From: Cryptomeria japonica
Taxonomy: Eukaryota > Streptophyta > Pinopsida > Cupressales > Cupressaceae
Direction of reading: 5' to 3'
Length of the DNA stretch: 64,000 nt
NCBI RefSeq assembly: GCF_030272615.1
Contig: NC_081409.1
Span: forward strand, 648,490,468 to 648,554,467
The notes below the pieces were generated by a model that was not told where the DNA came from, did no database searches, and saw only the letters and a program-made list of their open reading frames with translations. Position 1 is the first letter of the stretch. The number at the start of each line of letters is the position of its first letter. Below are positions 23,706 to 34,275 of this stretch, in pieces. The position numbers were made by a program, and so were the translations under genes.

Positions 23706-25631
23706 CTATGTACTAGCAAGGAGAATGTCAAACCTTTCATCCTCAGGCGCCTCAGAGAGGTTTTCACTGTTGGATACGCTCTTTCTTTTTACTTTTATTG
23801 AATCAAATGGTGCCACGGTTTGGTTTTCACTAGAAGATCCATGTTTTATTGTTATATTTTTGTAGCTGAAAGGTTTGGCATCCGCCTCGAAGTATGTTGC
23901 GCTATTAAGTTCTATGGCAAATCCAACTTTGTGATCCCCACTTGGTATGTTATCTCGTAGTTCCAAAAAGTCAATGATTGCCTCATCGTTTTGGAAAAAG
24001 TCAAGACATGGGGGATTTGGTTGGTTCCATTCGATGAGTTCAGGATGGATAATGGACATTACTTCATCGATTAGGTTAAGTTCATTAGATCTATCAGTGA
24101 GGGTTAAGACGTTGTGGTGAAGGTTATTGATGGTACTCTCCCTGTCAGAATCAAGCGTCGGATGTGACGTAGGGGCTGTGGAAGATGTTTCTAGCTCAGG
24201 AACCCAAGAGGTCGTTATCTGTGCTTCTCCCTAAACAAGGATGTCTTTGCGAAGTGGAGGTAGTGATGTGTCTTCCTCATCAGAAGTATTAAGCTAGATG
24301 GAATCAAATTCCCATTCATGTGAGTCAGTCTCTGAATCACTTTCCAGCATCCGATTACTATACCATACTAGGATGTCCTTTGTGTTAAATACTGCAGGTG
24401 TGATTGGTTGATGTACCTTTGTAGATGAAATGATCAGTGCTACAGGAAGGATGATGGGGATCAATGAATCTGATACGGGGAGTATCAGTAGTGTTGACTC
24501 TGTTGCTTCTGCTGGAATTGTTGGTGTTGTAGATGCTGCTACGGGTTTTGATGTAGTGGCTACTGCTGATGGGATCACTAGTTTGATGAGTGGGATGATT
24601 GGTCTTATAGGTGGTTGTGCTGGGATTTTGAGCCTCAGTGGGGCAGTTGCGATGGTATTTGATGCTGCTTTTATGATAAAAGGTGTCCTCTTTGCAATAG
24701 GCTGATATAGTGGTTTGCTGGGTTTTCCTTTGAATCTGAGCTTAGGAAAGATCTCCTTTTGAAAGCCTAGGCCTGCATTATCCTTGGGCTTTAATTCCGG
24801 CAGCAGTGGTTCATGTCTTCCTTGTTTGCAAGGTCCCAAAGCACTCTGACCATAGTAACCCATTCTTTGCATAATGAGGAGGCTTTTACCATACTGATCC
24901 GTGGGAAGTGTAGCTTGCGGTATATCAGTGGTGATGGGATCTTTATAGATCCATTCTGCTAAGTCCTCATCTCTGGTCTCTTCTTCTTGACTTTTCCCAA
25001 GGATGAAAGGCATCAAAGTACATGTTGGCATGATCAGTGGTGTTTGAAGTAACTACTGAGGTTTTCCATGTGTTCTAGGAGAAGTGGGCATTTGTCCCAC
25101 ATAAAAGAGTTGACTCAAATTGTATTCCCCAGGACCTTCCTCTGCTATTTTCATCTTAAGCTTTTCTTGCTTGGGTATAGTGGTGTTTGAAATGGCAAGA
25201 GAGGCTAGACTTATGTATGATGTGGAGGAGATGGCTTCTCTATTGTTAAGAATGGTAATTTCTGGTTGATGGTTGATATTATGACAATATGCAAAGGGAT
25301 TTGCATCACCCAGGATTATGATCTCTACACCGTTATGTGGGAGCTTGATACATTGATGGTAGGTGGATGGAATGGCTTGCATGGCATGTATCCAAGGTCT
25401 TCATAACAATAGATTATATGGCAGAGGAAGGTCTAGAACTTGACAGATGATATGCTTCACCACAAGGCCTACTCGGATAGGTAGTACCATAGCTCCTTTG
25501 GATGAACGCTCTGCATCATCATAGGCTTTGATTGTGATCTTCTTGCGAGGATCCACGAATTCAATGGCATATCCCAAAGCTATGACCAACTGTAGTGTAC
25601 AAATATTCAAGCTTGCTCCATTATCAATCAA
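23706..25631 (-). pseudogene. pol: gypsy protease and linker with G-patch-like motif
   Basis: The protease active site reads IDNGASLNICTLQLVIALGY at 25630-25570 (D-N-G in place of D-S/T-G). A long linker follows in one frame with stops at 25401, 25053, 24294 and 23706. At 24887-24762 the linker contains LLIMQRMGYYGQSALGPCKQ, GRHEPL and NAGLGF, resembling a G-patch, a glycine-rich nucleic-acid-binding motif found after the protease in some retroelements. The G-patch call is tentative; the protease call is firm. Confidence 0.75.
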
Positions 25632-25959
25632 GACTCACTTGATCCTTTGGTGGTTGATAAATCCTTCAATGTGTAGCAAAGCATTATGAGGTTGTTGGAA
25701 GGAAGAGTTGTCACTTTCAGAAAAGTGAGACAAGGTGATGACTTTAGACTTCCAACCATGGCTTGGAACTGATCGGTATTTAGGTTTGCAGGGACTGACG
25801 CCTCTTGGAGAGCTTGATCCAAGATTGTTTTATGAGATGGAGATAGGCACAGTAGCTCTAAGATAGATATTAGTGCGGGCGTTTTGTCTAACTGTTCCAC
25901 AAGATTGTACTGCTTTGGGATAGATAGGGTGCCTTGTGGAGCTGCCTTTATAGTAATCT

Positions 25960-27673
25960 TGTTGTGACGTGTAACAAATTGCAAGTGAAGCTGGGATTTT
26001 TGATGGTTATAGTTGCAATTTGTTCACTAGCATCGTACAGGTGATTTACAGTGTAATTATACACAGTTTACGTATAATCAGTGGTATCAGTACCTTTTCT
26101 GGAAGTGGAAGGAACCCTTTGATCTTGTGACGGAAGTGGATTTTTGAACATCAGATGATCATTGTTTGTTGTTTTTGGGTCATGTCCTTCAATTTTGATT
26201 TCACCTCGTTCAATAAGATCCTAAATAAGATCTTTCAATCTGTGACAATTGCTTGTCTTGTGTCCTCTCCCTTGATGGAAATCACAATGTTCAGTATTCC
26301 TCCACCATGCAGGTTTAACTTGAGGTTCATAGTTTGATGTTTTGGGTAGAGTTACCAGATTTTGAGAAACCAATTGTCATAATACTATTTCGATGGGTTC
26401 CCCTAAGGGAGTTTATGTTCACTTTTGTTTTGTTGACGAGGTCAGGGTTCATCGTGAGATGTAATGCGGCCTTGATTTGGAAGAGCAACTATGTTATCCT
26501 GAGGTGGGGGATTCTGTCCTGCAAATCGAACTACAGGTTGTGCACTTTTGATAGTTCTTGCATCCACAACCCCGTCATTGACAACATTTTTGTTTTTGTT
26601 CCAGAAGTTAAGCTTGTCACTATTGAAGCATGGGCAAGGGTCGCCCTTTGGCTCATTATATATCTTGATAAGCCCTTTTTTGATGAGAGCCCGCTCACAC
26701 TTTAAGCTTTTGGTGATCATGTCATTAAAAGAGTTTGTGTCTTTGACATCCAGGTGAAATTCCATTTCTTCGTTTAAATTGGACACAAATATTTCCACTA
26801 GTTCTTGTTCAGGTAACTGAAGAGAACATCTGCTAGACATTTGACACCATCGTTGCAGGAATACTGAGAATAGTTCACCTGGTTTTTGTTTAGTGTTACA
26901 TAGATTAGCCATGGTGATATCACGTTCAATGTTATGAGAGTAATGTGCCAAGAACTTCTGAACTAGCTCTTCAAAGGTCCTAATGCCACCTGGTAGTCGG
27001 GAAAACTGTGATGTGGTTGTTCCCCCAAGCTTTGGGGAAAAAGGCGCATGAGGTACGTATCTTCGTATGCCACTTCGAGGCAAGTTGAGTGGAATTCTTT
27101 GACATGATCGTGAGGATCTCCCTTTCCTCTATACTTTTTGAATTTGGGTGTTTCGAATCCTCGTGGAAAAGGTGGCATATAAAGATTTCTATCAAAGGGA
27201 TAGGGACAAATGTCATTGAGTGAAAATTGATTAGTCTTCACACCACTATGAAGTTGTTGGGTGAGATTTTCAACTTGTTGTTGCAACATCTCTATTTCAT
27301 TTGGAGGAGGAGGTGGTGGGTTACCTCAAGGAATGTTATATCTGATGGGATCTCTACCTCTTTCTTCTTCATGGAGACTTTGTTGTTCTGATGATTGTCT
27401 TAGTTGTGCAAGATCAAAGTTAGAGGGGAGTTTGGCTCCTTCTTGAGCAATCTTTAAAAAGTGAGCATCTGCATTACTCCTAAGTATTTCGTCAAAAAGT
27501 CTGTTAAAGAGAGGGTTGTGTTGAGCCCTTTCTATTGTTGTAGGAGTAGGAGTACTTGGGTTTTCGTCATTAGCATTTCCTCCAAGTGCTTCTTGAAATT
27601 CATTGATATTTTCCTCCTCTTCTTCTTCAATTTCTATTTCTCATTGCCTTGACTGCGATCGAGTATGAGCCAT
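25960..27673 (-). pseudogene. gag: gypsy gag
   Basis: Starts at ATG 27673, followed by an acidic N-terminus (E-rich near 27630). Two TGA stops lie at codon 11 and near 27325. The Retrotrans_gag core includes GDPHDHVKEFHSTCLEVAYE (27120), FLAHYSHNIERDITMANL (26955) and KQKPGELFSVFLQRW. A frameshift near 27000 joins the two halves. A zinc-knuckle variant, CDFHQGRGHKTSNC, then LKDLI and ERGEIKIEG, lies at 26290-26190, a form seen in Tat-type Gag. The product would package genomic RNA. Confidence 0.87.
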
Positions 27674-30009
27674 TTTGTTTATGAGTTTTTGTTGAATTTA
27701 GGTGAAAATGATGATGAGTTTTTGATGAAATGAAAGATAGATGGTTGGTGTGTTGTTTTACATGTGGATCTCTAGCACTTAAAGGTAGATATTACCAAAG
27801 TTTTCTTCTTTGAATTGCTTTTTGTTTTTTATAAGGTTTGATGTGATAAGGTTTAGAGAAATCTGAGATGTGTTACAGACTTAACTACCTAGTAATGAGA
27901 AGATTCACTCATAAACTAGTTTTAACCTGCGATCTAAAAGGTGATGTTTTGTGTTTGATTCAAGCAATATCTAAAAAGAGAACTTGGGACAAGAACCTCT
28001 TAATGTTTTGAGAGTTGAAAGGGATTGATGATGAAGGGAATGTGGGAATGGATGAGATGTTTTAACTTCAATAAAAGCTTTGTGTCACAAATGGAACAAA
28101 TTCTACCTCTTCCCTTTCGGGCGTTGGTGGCATTTTCCGAGCTACGTTGTATGTGATACAAATGTTTGGGAAGAAGTTGGGATTGATCTTGCCTCCTTGG
28201 TTTTTGTGATAACTCAAAGCTCTATATTGCATAAAAGCTCTGCGGTTTAATGACTCTGAATCAAATTCGTTTGATTTGCCTTGAAGGTAGAGACGCATGT
28301 GACGTAGAAAAACTCAATGAGAGACAAAGATTTGTCTATTTAGATAGAAGAATTTCCTCCTTTTGATCAAAGCCTCTAAAATCAATGGTCTTCTTTTCAA
28401 GTTGATGTTTTGATGAAGATTCTTCTTTCTCAAGATGTGAAGAATGGTCATAAAGTTTGATACTTTTCTTTGTTTTTGATCTTTTTGGTTGTTTGTGGGT
28501 TTCTGAAAAATGTTTGTGTTGGATGAATACTTGTTTTGATTTTTGGATTTTATGATGTCTCTTTGACAAGAAAACAAAGCAAGCACATAAATACAAGAAT
28601 GCTGCCTAAAAAGGCACAAATGAGTATGGGTGTAGATCAACCCAATCCTTGGACTTTTTATGACCCTTTCCTTTAAGTGTATTTTAGGTGTTTTTCTTTC
28701 CAAAGCCTGAAGTCGGCTCAATTTGTACTTGGTCTTGACTAAAACAAAAACACTTCAAACACTTTGTATCCCTAAGGTCAAATGGCCAGTTGCAATAAAT
28801 TCAACCCACATCTTGATATTTCTTCGACTTTGGTACTACATACCTTATGAATCCTGTCGTGGCAGGTAAGGATGTGATATACTAAGTCTTACACGAGCAT
28901 AACAAATAGATGGTTCCTATGATGGGAGAGTCACCACTTTCATCAAGCCACAAGTGACTTTTCAAAAAGCTATGTTTCTACTCAAGGAAATATGTATGGT
29001 GAGTATCTTGGGAGCAAAACCATCTATGCTCTTACACTGAATTATATCGCAAATATCTTCAATCAATAGAACGAGTGGGCTACTACTTAAAGGTGTTTAG
29101 TAATTTTTGATGTCTTGGGCATAAGTTCATTCTGCAGTGACTCACTTAAGAGCCTTGTAACTTGTGGTGGGTCTCATTTATCCTTTCGGCAAGTTACACT
29201 GTAGGAACAGCTATACCCAAGGCTACAACTTTCGCTCTCACCTGATTTCTATAGCGGCTCGAAGGATTTACTACGCGAGGTCGTTCCCAAGAGTGATGTG
29301 TCTCTTGGCAGACCTCTCTTAAAAAGATAAAAAATTGAGTGTTACTAACACTTTTCTCTTGCACCTAGGACCACTAAAGCCAAGGGAGATGATAGTGTGT
29401 GTTAGAAGTAGGACCACTCGACCAACCTTTTTGCACAAGTGTGCCAATCACGAAAAACACTTGTTCTTTTTAACTTGTCATTGCAATGATTTTCTATCTA
29501 ATTGGAGATGTTGCTCCAACAACCATGATGTTCTTTTTAACTTCAAAGGAAATATGTTTAAGTAACTAGGAAAATGAAATCCTGGTCAACTTAATAAAAA
29601 GTACGTTTGCTTGAAGTAAATAGCTTTTGCAAAAATTGAGACAAGTTGATTGTGAATTTTATTTGCACCAAAATTTTGAAGTGTGGATTGTAAATTTTAG
29701 TTTGATGCAAGAAAAAAATTTGTCTTGTCTTGTTTTAAGCACCAAAATGAAAAATTAAGCCTAAACTTGCAATAAACAAAGTTTGTTTAGTTTAGTTTTA
29801 AGGCACCAAAAATAAATGATCCTAACTGGAAAGAAAAGAAAAGTTGTTTTTGTTCAATTTTTAAAACACCAAAAACAAAATTTTGATTTTAAGGAAGTGA
29901 GTTTTAGACCTACACAAAAAGCAAACAGTTAGTAAAATCCACACCTAAGGGGGGCTTCCACAAGCCTAAAATAAATCAAATTTTTGGTTACAAGGCCTTC
30001 CTTACAATG
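27674..30009 (-). other. Long 5' leader of the giant element
   Basis: Over 2.3 kb between gag ATG and the decamer array, unusual length but typical of Tat-like elements. A 76-codon minus-strand frame at 28068-28298 has protein-like text (NVARKMPPTPEREEVEFVPF) and could be a short upstream ORF; support is weak. The remainder has no convincing frame. Confidence 0.5.
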
Positions 30010-30250
30010 TTCTGTTACAATAGCGCTAGTCTGTGTGAAAACATAAGCGTTAGTTAACCAAAACCACATTTTTACAGAAACAAAAGCACTAAAAGAAGAA
30101 TTTGCCAATGAATACAAAAGCGCTAGAACAAACTCAAAAGCGCTGAAATAAGCACAAAAGTGCTAAAACCATCACAATAGCGCCAAACTTGAGACAATAG
30201 CGCTAGAATAACAAGTTGCAATAGCGCTACAATGTGATCAAAAGCGCTAA
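30010..30250 (-). repeat. AGCGCTWTTG decamer array (5' leader)
   Basis: On the plus strand about ten copies of CAATAGCGCT or CAAAAGCGCT and near variants, at about 30018, 30042, 30081, 30115, 30135, 30155, 30175, 30195, 30219 and 30239, mostly 20 bp apart. On the element's strand these read AGCGCTWTTG. It lies in the leader, about 75 bases downstream of the primer-binding site. It is the inverted counterpart of 12160-12460. Confidence 0.88.
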
Positions 30251-30321
30251 AGCACGATCTTCGTGTCAATTTCAACATTCAAACATGTTAGTTGGTTTTT
30301 AAAAAAAAAGTTTTTAGGTGC

Positions 30322-30344
30322 TTCGATTCACGTTAGGTTCACCA
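30322..30344 (-). other. Primer-binding site matching a tRNA 3' end over about 23 bases
   Basis: On the minus strand an 18-base site starts TGGTGAACCTAACGTG, two bases from the 5' LTR. The plus strand over 30322-30344 reads like a whole tRNA 3' part: a TTCGATT T-loop, five bases of T-stem, seven of acceptor stem, discriminator A, then CCA at 30342-30344. The tRNA species cannot be named from here; Tat/Ogre elements are known to use tRNA-Arg. Confidence 0.75.
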
Positions 30345-30346
30345 AA

Positions 30347-31751
30347 TGATGCTCTGCAAAAAAGACAAGGTTAGGATAAACAAACACCCGAACAAGAAAC
30401 AACAAGAAGTTGATTGCTAGATGTTAAAAAATCATAAATTAAAAACTATCCTAAGCAAGCATATCAAGAAAGACACTACTAAGCAAAAAAAAAGTTTAAG
30501 GAATCTACAAAAAGCAACTAAGCTCCTCCAAATGCTCTCTACCATGTAGGTAGTTTCTCATTCCTTGTTCCTCTCCTCTCCAAGTTCTAAAATAGTGTAG
30601 CTCTCAGCAGCGTTTTGCACTATGGATGCTTATGGAGATTCAAGATTAAAGTATTTGCTCTAAATATGAATGAAAAGCTAATACTAGATGTTATAGACAC
30701 TTAGATGATTTTTTTCAAACCAAAATGACAATTATATGAGTTTATTATGCTAAAATGCTCTCTAAAATTCACTATAGATTAAATGTATACAAGTTTTCAG
30801 GATCTGGATTATGAAGAAATGAACTTTATTTATAAGTAAAATGGAGGAATGGATGGTTGAGATTGAGTAATCTTAACAAGGGTCAAGATTGAATGATATT
30901 CAATCCATGTGATGGCTTTCAACCCAATCCCAAGATGACAAGTGTCAGTGTGAGATAGATTGAGAGGAGAGGGAATAAGCATTAAATGCTTGACATGTCC
31001 TGGGAGTTAACTTGTGGGTTAGGGTCAAGGTTAGTTGAATGAATAAATTCTTTATTTAAAGAATAAAACTTTTATCCAATGGATAAACTCTTGTGCAAAG
31101 GCAAAAGGGATAAACATGGTCAAAGCAATAAATGCTTGAGGAGACACATGAGTGCAAGTTGAAATAATCATAAATGGTCATGTAAGAGTCATTAGTGGTT
31201 TTGGAAGACTTTGGAGTTTAAATTATTGAACACAAAGTATTAAATGTTTTTCAAAGACTTTGAAGTCTTTGAGAAGTGACTCCAAGTTGCTTATGAATGT
31301 GACAATAATTAGGGAATGGATTAGGCTAATTAGGAAGGGGTTAAAATAATCTAGAAGGGGATTAGATTTGCAAGTGGGTTTGGTGGGTGAGGGAAAATAG
31401 GATTTTTATTTAAAATAAATTAATTTATTTCAATAAATGTGTGCAAGTTGCATTTGTAGGGAAATGCAAGTGTGGGGGGGGGATAAATGATTTAAATAAA
31501 TGTTTTATTTAATTTATTTAAAAGAGGAATAGGGGATTAAATGAAATAAATATGATTTATTTATTTAATTGATTGTGAATTTGGTTTGATGAATTAATTA
31601 AAATAAATTAAATAATTTATTTAATTAATAGGAGAATGTTTGAAGATGAATTGATTAAATATTAATTTAATTAACTGATGGCTAGTGGATTTTTAATCAA
31701 ATAAATAGCAAATATCCTTTTAATTAAACTAGACAGATTTATTTGACTACA
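30347..31751 (-). repeat. 5' LTR of the giant gypsy element
   Basis: 1405 bp, the partner of 10179-11580. It carries the promoter and transcription start for the minus-strand genomic RNA; I could not pin a TATA box with confidence because the LTR is rich in TTAATTAAATAA words. Confidence 0.95.
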
Positions 31752-31815
31752 TAATGTACTAACATAAATACATCAAAAACACTTAAAAGCTATATTATAG
31801 AGAACAATGGCGTAC

Positions 31816-34032
31816 CATTGCATGAGATGCTTCTCCAATGGACTGAGGATGACTCACCATCGATGGAGAAACTGTCGCTATTACCTATACAAAAAAGATC
31901 AAAGATTAAATACAATTAATTTAATGATAAGTATTGTAGGTTAAAAACAATTAATGTAATATATCAAACAAAAGTGTACCAGATCTTGAGATGCTTCTCC
32001 AGTGCACGGAGGAGGGCTCACCATTGATGAAGCAACTATGGATATTTCCTGTATGAAAAAATTATAAGATTATAATATATCATAAGTTCACATGTATGTG
32101 TGCATATAATTATGAAATCAAGAAAATAAAATAGAGATACATACCTCCGCCCTCTCTTGATCCACGAGTGAATCAGGTGCACTCAACAAATCCACATAGA
32201 TCAATGGTCGTTGTATATGTAAAATAGACAAAAAACACTAATCAATATACAAACTCCAACTAATAGTTGATTTCAACATTTTCCAACAATTGTACAATGA
32301 AAAATGTGTTCAATTACCTTCTTCCCACGTTTTGGCGTCTTCGAGGAATTCTTTTTCTTAGGACGAGTTCTAGATGCAGAGGGGGAACCCTAAAAAAACA
32401 AAATTAACATGAGATATTGGTACAGATAATATATTAAACATAATTTAAAAAATATAAAATGAAATGACTTGCATATTCCATCAAAACAATACATAAAAAA
32501 GGTTGTACAAAATATGATACTGTATAGCCTTGTAGGCCAAAATCGATTGCTGAGAGCGTGGTGTCATCAATTTGGGACATTTGGTCCCTTGTCAACACCT
32601 ACAAACCAAAAATTGGACCAATAATTAAAGATAGTTAGTATATCTTGTAATATTTTTGAATTCAAAGTGTACTATTCTATTTTAACATGTTACAAAATTT
32701 ATACCTCAAGCATCGAAGTTGCAACTGTAGTAACTGCGGGAGGAGTATGGGATACTACTGCTGCATCCTGAAATGCATATTATTTGTCTCAATTTAAATC
32801 GATGTATATATCAAAATTCATTTATGTAATTACAAATTTAAAGTGACTGATAAATAAAATGCTATGAATTCAAATCAACATACTTGTGTCTGTCGCTGAT
32901 GGGCAAACACCATGTCTATCAACTCATCTGTCAACGCCAAATCCTCATACGTGCGGGCCTGACATCTACTCCCACAAATCGTGCATGGATCATATGTGTA
33001 TCCCTCTACACTGGCCGCATCATCTATTCCTGAGCATATCCCCGAGCAATTGAGACACATATGGTGAATGGGCTTTCTGTCGCCACTTGGAGCAACTAAT
33101 GGCTCATCATCCAGTACAATAGGGTGTGCTAATGATGTCCCATGCTGGATGATGGCACCAGTCAATGTTGTGGCTTCCTGAAGAGCCTGTAGCTCCATCG
33201 ACTCTTTCAGCTCTACTGGGACAACCTGATGCACCTTGGGTTTGGGTGCTAGGGGGCAACGACTCTACGGGGCTACTCCCCTATGGGCTGCAAGTCTATC
33301 TTGGGTAGAGTCGCCACCTCTACCATGGAATTCTCTCATGTCAAAATAGTTTGGCCGCACATTGAGCACAAACTCACAGTATACTTTTCTCAAAAAATAC
33401 AATGGTACCTCATAATTATTACAAGGTGGATCATCAAATACCATCCACCACCTCTGCCAAAAAAAATTCTTCATCTGCACATTGGTACACCAATGTATGG
33501 GAAACCTCTTTGCATTAAGAGGGAACGACTAACCAGTTGTAGGATCAATAAAAAGGGCACATATTTGTTGTTTACTAATATTTTTGTTTTTCACTCCCTC
33601 ATATGATAGCCCATCAGCATAGTATTGACGACACCTATCCCTAACGTTTCCCCATTTTATAATTTGTGTGGAAACAACTATGGCACCACTAGCTAATGTT
33701 TCTAAGCTAGTGGCAAAGGATTTATGATGCTCAAGTTCAGATGTTTTCAATTTATCAATCGGTTTATTTATTTTAGACGTATTTTGCCCTAACTGATTAA
33801 TTAATTGCTCTTGTGTTTCAGGTGTGCGATCAAAAGGAGGAATTGGGGGTGTATCTTGCAGGTTTTGAGGAGGTGCATTTTGTTGTTCTTGTTGTGGATT
33901 ATCAGAATCTGGTTTTTGAAACAAAAAATGAAAAAACCTAATCAAAATTAACAAAATTAAATTCAAAACGTTAAACAAATTGAACAAATGGGAAAGAAAG
34001 ACAAAAATTAACAAAAACTAACCTTAATCCAT
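31816..34032 (-). pseudogene. Unrecognised multi-exon gene, exons A-H (split by the giant element)
   Basis: Exons by splice sites: A 34023-34032 (ATG at 34032, AAG|GTTAGT), B 32884-33908, C 32705-32767, D 32521-32598, E 32318-32389, F 32145-32237, G 31980-32048, H 31816-31884. B to H all join in phase 0 and read open apart from two TAG in B (33529, 33265); A has TAA at its third codon. Exon B starts Gln/Pro-rich, then a charged helix, a Trp-rich block (NFFWQRWWMVFDDPPCNNYE), and a Cys cluster (CLNCSGICSG, CTICGSRC) that may bind zinc. E is Lys-rich (SRTRPKKKNSSKTPKRGKK), a possible nuclear signal. Family unknown; a transposon gene is not excluded. Confidence 0.6.
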
Positions 34033-34144
34033 AGTGTCTGGAGGAGAAATGAGGCACCCCGCTCGCGGTTTGGCGGAGGAACTGGGGAAAAAAATGTGGT
34101 TATCACGAGAAAATAAGACCCAATTTTTTTTTAAAAACTTTTTT

Positions 34145-34275
34145 GACAGGTACCGCGTACGCGGTCCTTTAGGGCTTATTAGTGCGTACGCGCTACCTTT
34201 TTTAGGTTCAGGAACAACGGACCTAAGTGTGTATGTGATGATTTTAAATTTTTTAACCGCATACGCGCTACTTGC
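34145..34275. promoter_or_regulatory. Three CpG-rich palindromic motifs upstream of the unrecognised gene
   Basis: ACCGCGTACGCGGT at about 34152 is a perfect 14-bp palindrome. AGTGCGTACGCGCT at about 34191 and ACCGCATACGCGCT at about 34258 are near copies. They lie about 120-230 bp upstream of the putative start codon at 34032. Factor-binding sites are an inference. Confidence 0.45.

Larger units (their letters stand above)
10179..31751 (-). mobile_element. Giant Ty3/gypsy LTR retrotransposon (Tat-like), 21.6 kb
   Basis: Flanked by 1402- and 1405-bp LTRs in direct orientation, about 95% identical by eye over the first 215 bp. Both start TGATGCTCT and end GACTACA on the plus strand. Flanking bases CAATG (left) and TAATG (right) are a 4-of-5 target duplication. 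The primer site lies beside the right LTR and the purine tract beside the left, so the element is on the minus strand. Order: leader 2.7 kb, gag, protease, RT, RNase H, archaeal-type RNase H, integrase, then 8.8 kb with an antisense gene, then 3' LTR. Dual RNase H and extra ORFs are Tat/Ogre traits. It is one of the larger LTR elements for plants. Confidence 0.93.

Noticed and set aside
28314-28721. 135-codon minus-strand frame in the giant element's leader
   Set aside because: Lys/Asn-rich text with no motif, in AT-rich DNA; overlapped by other open frames of similar length.
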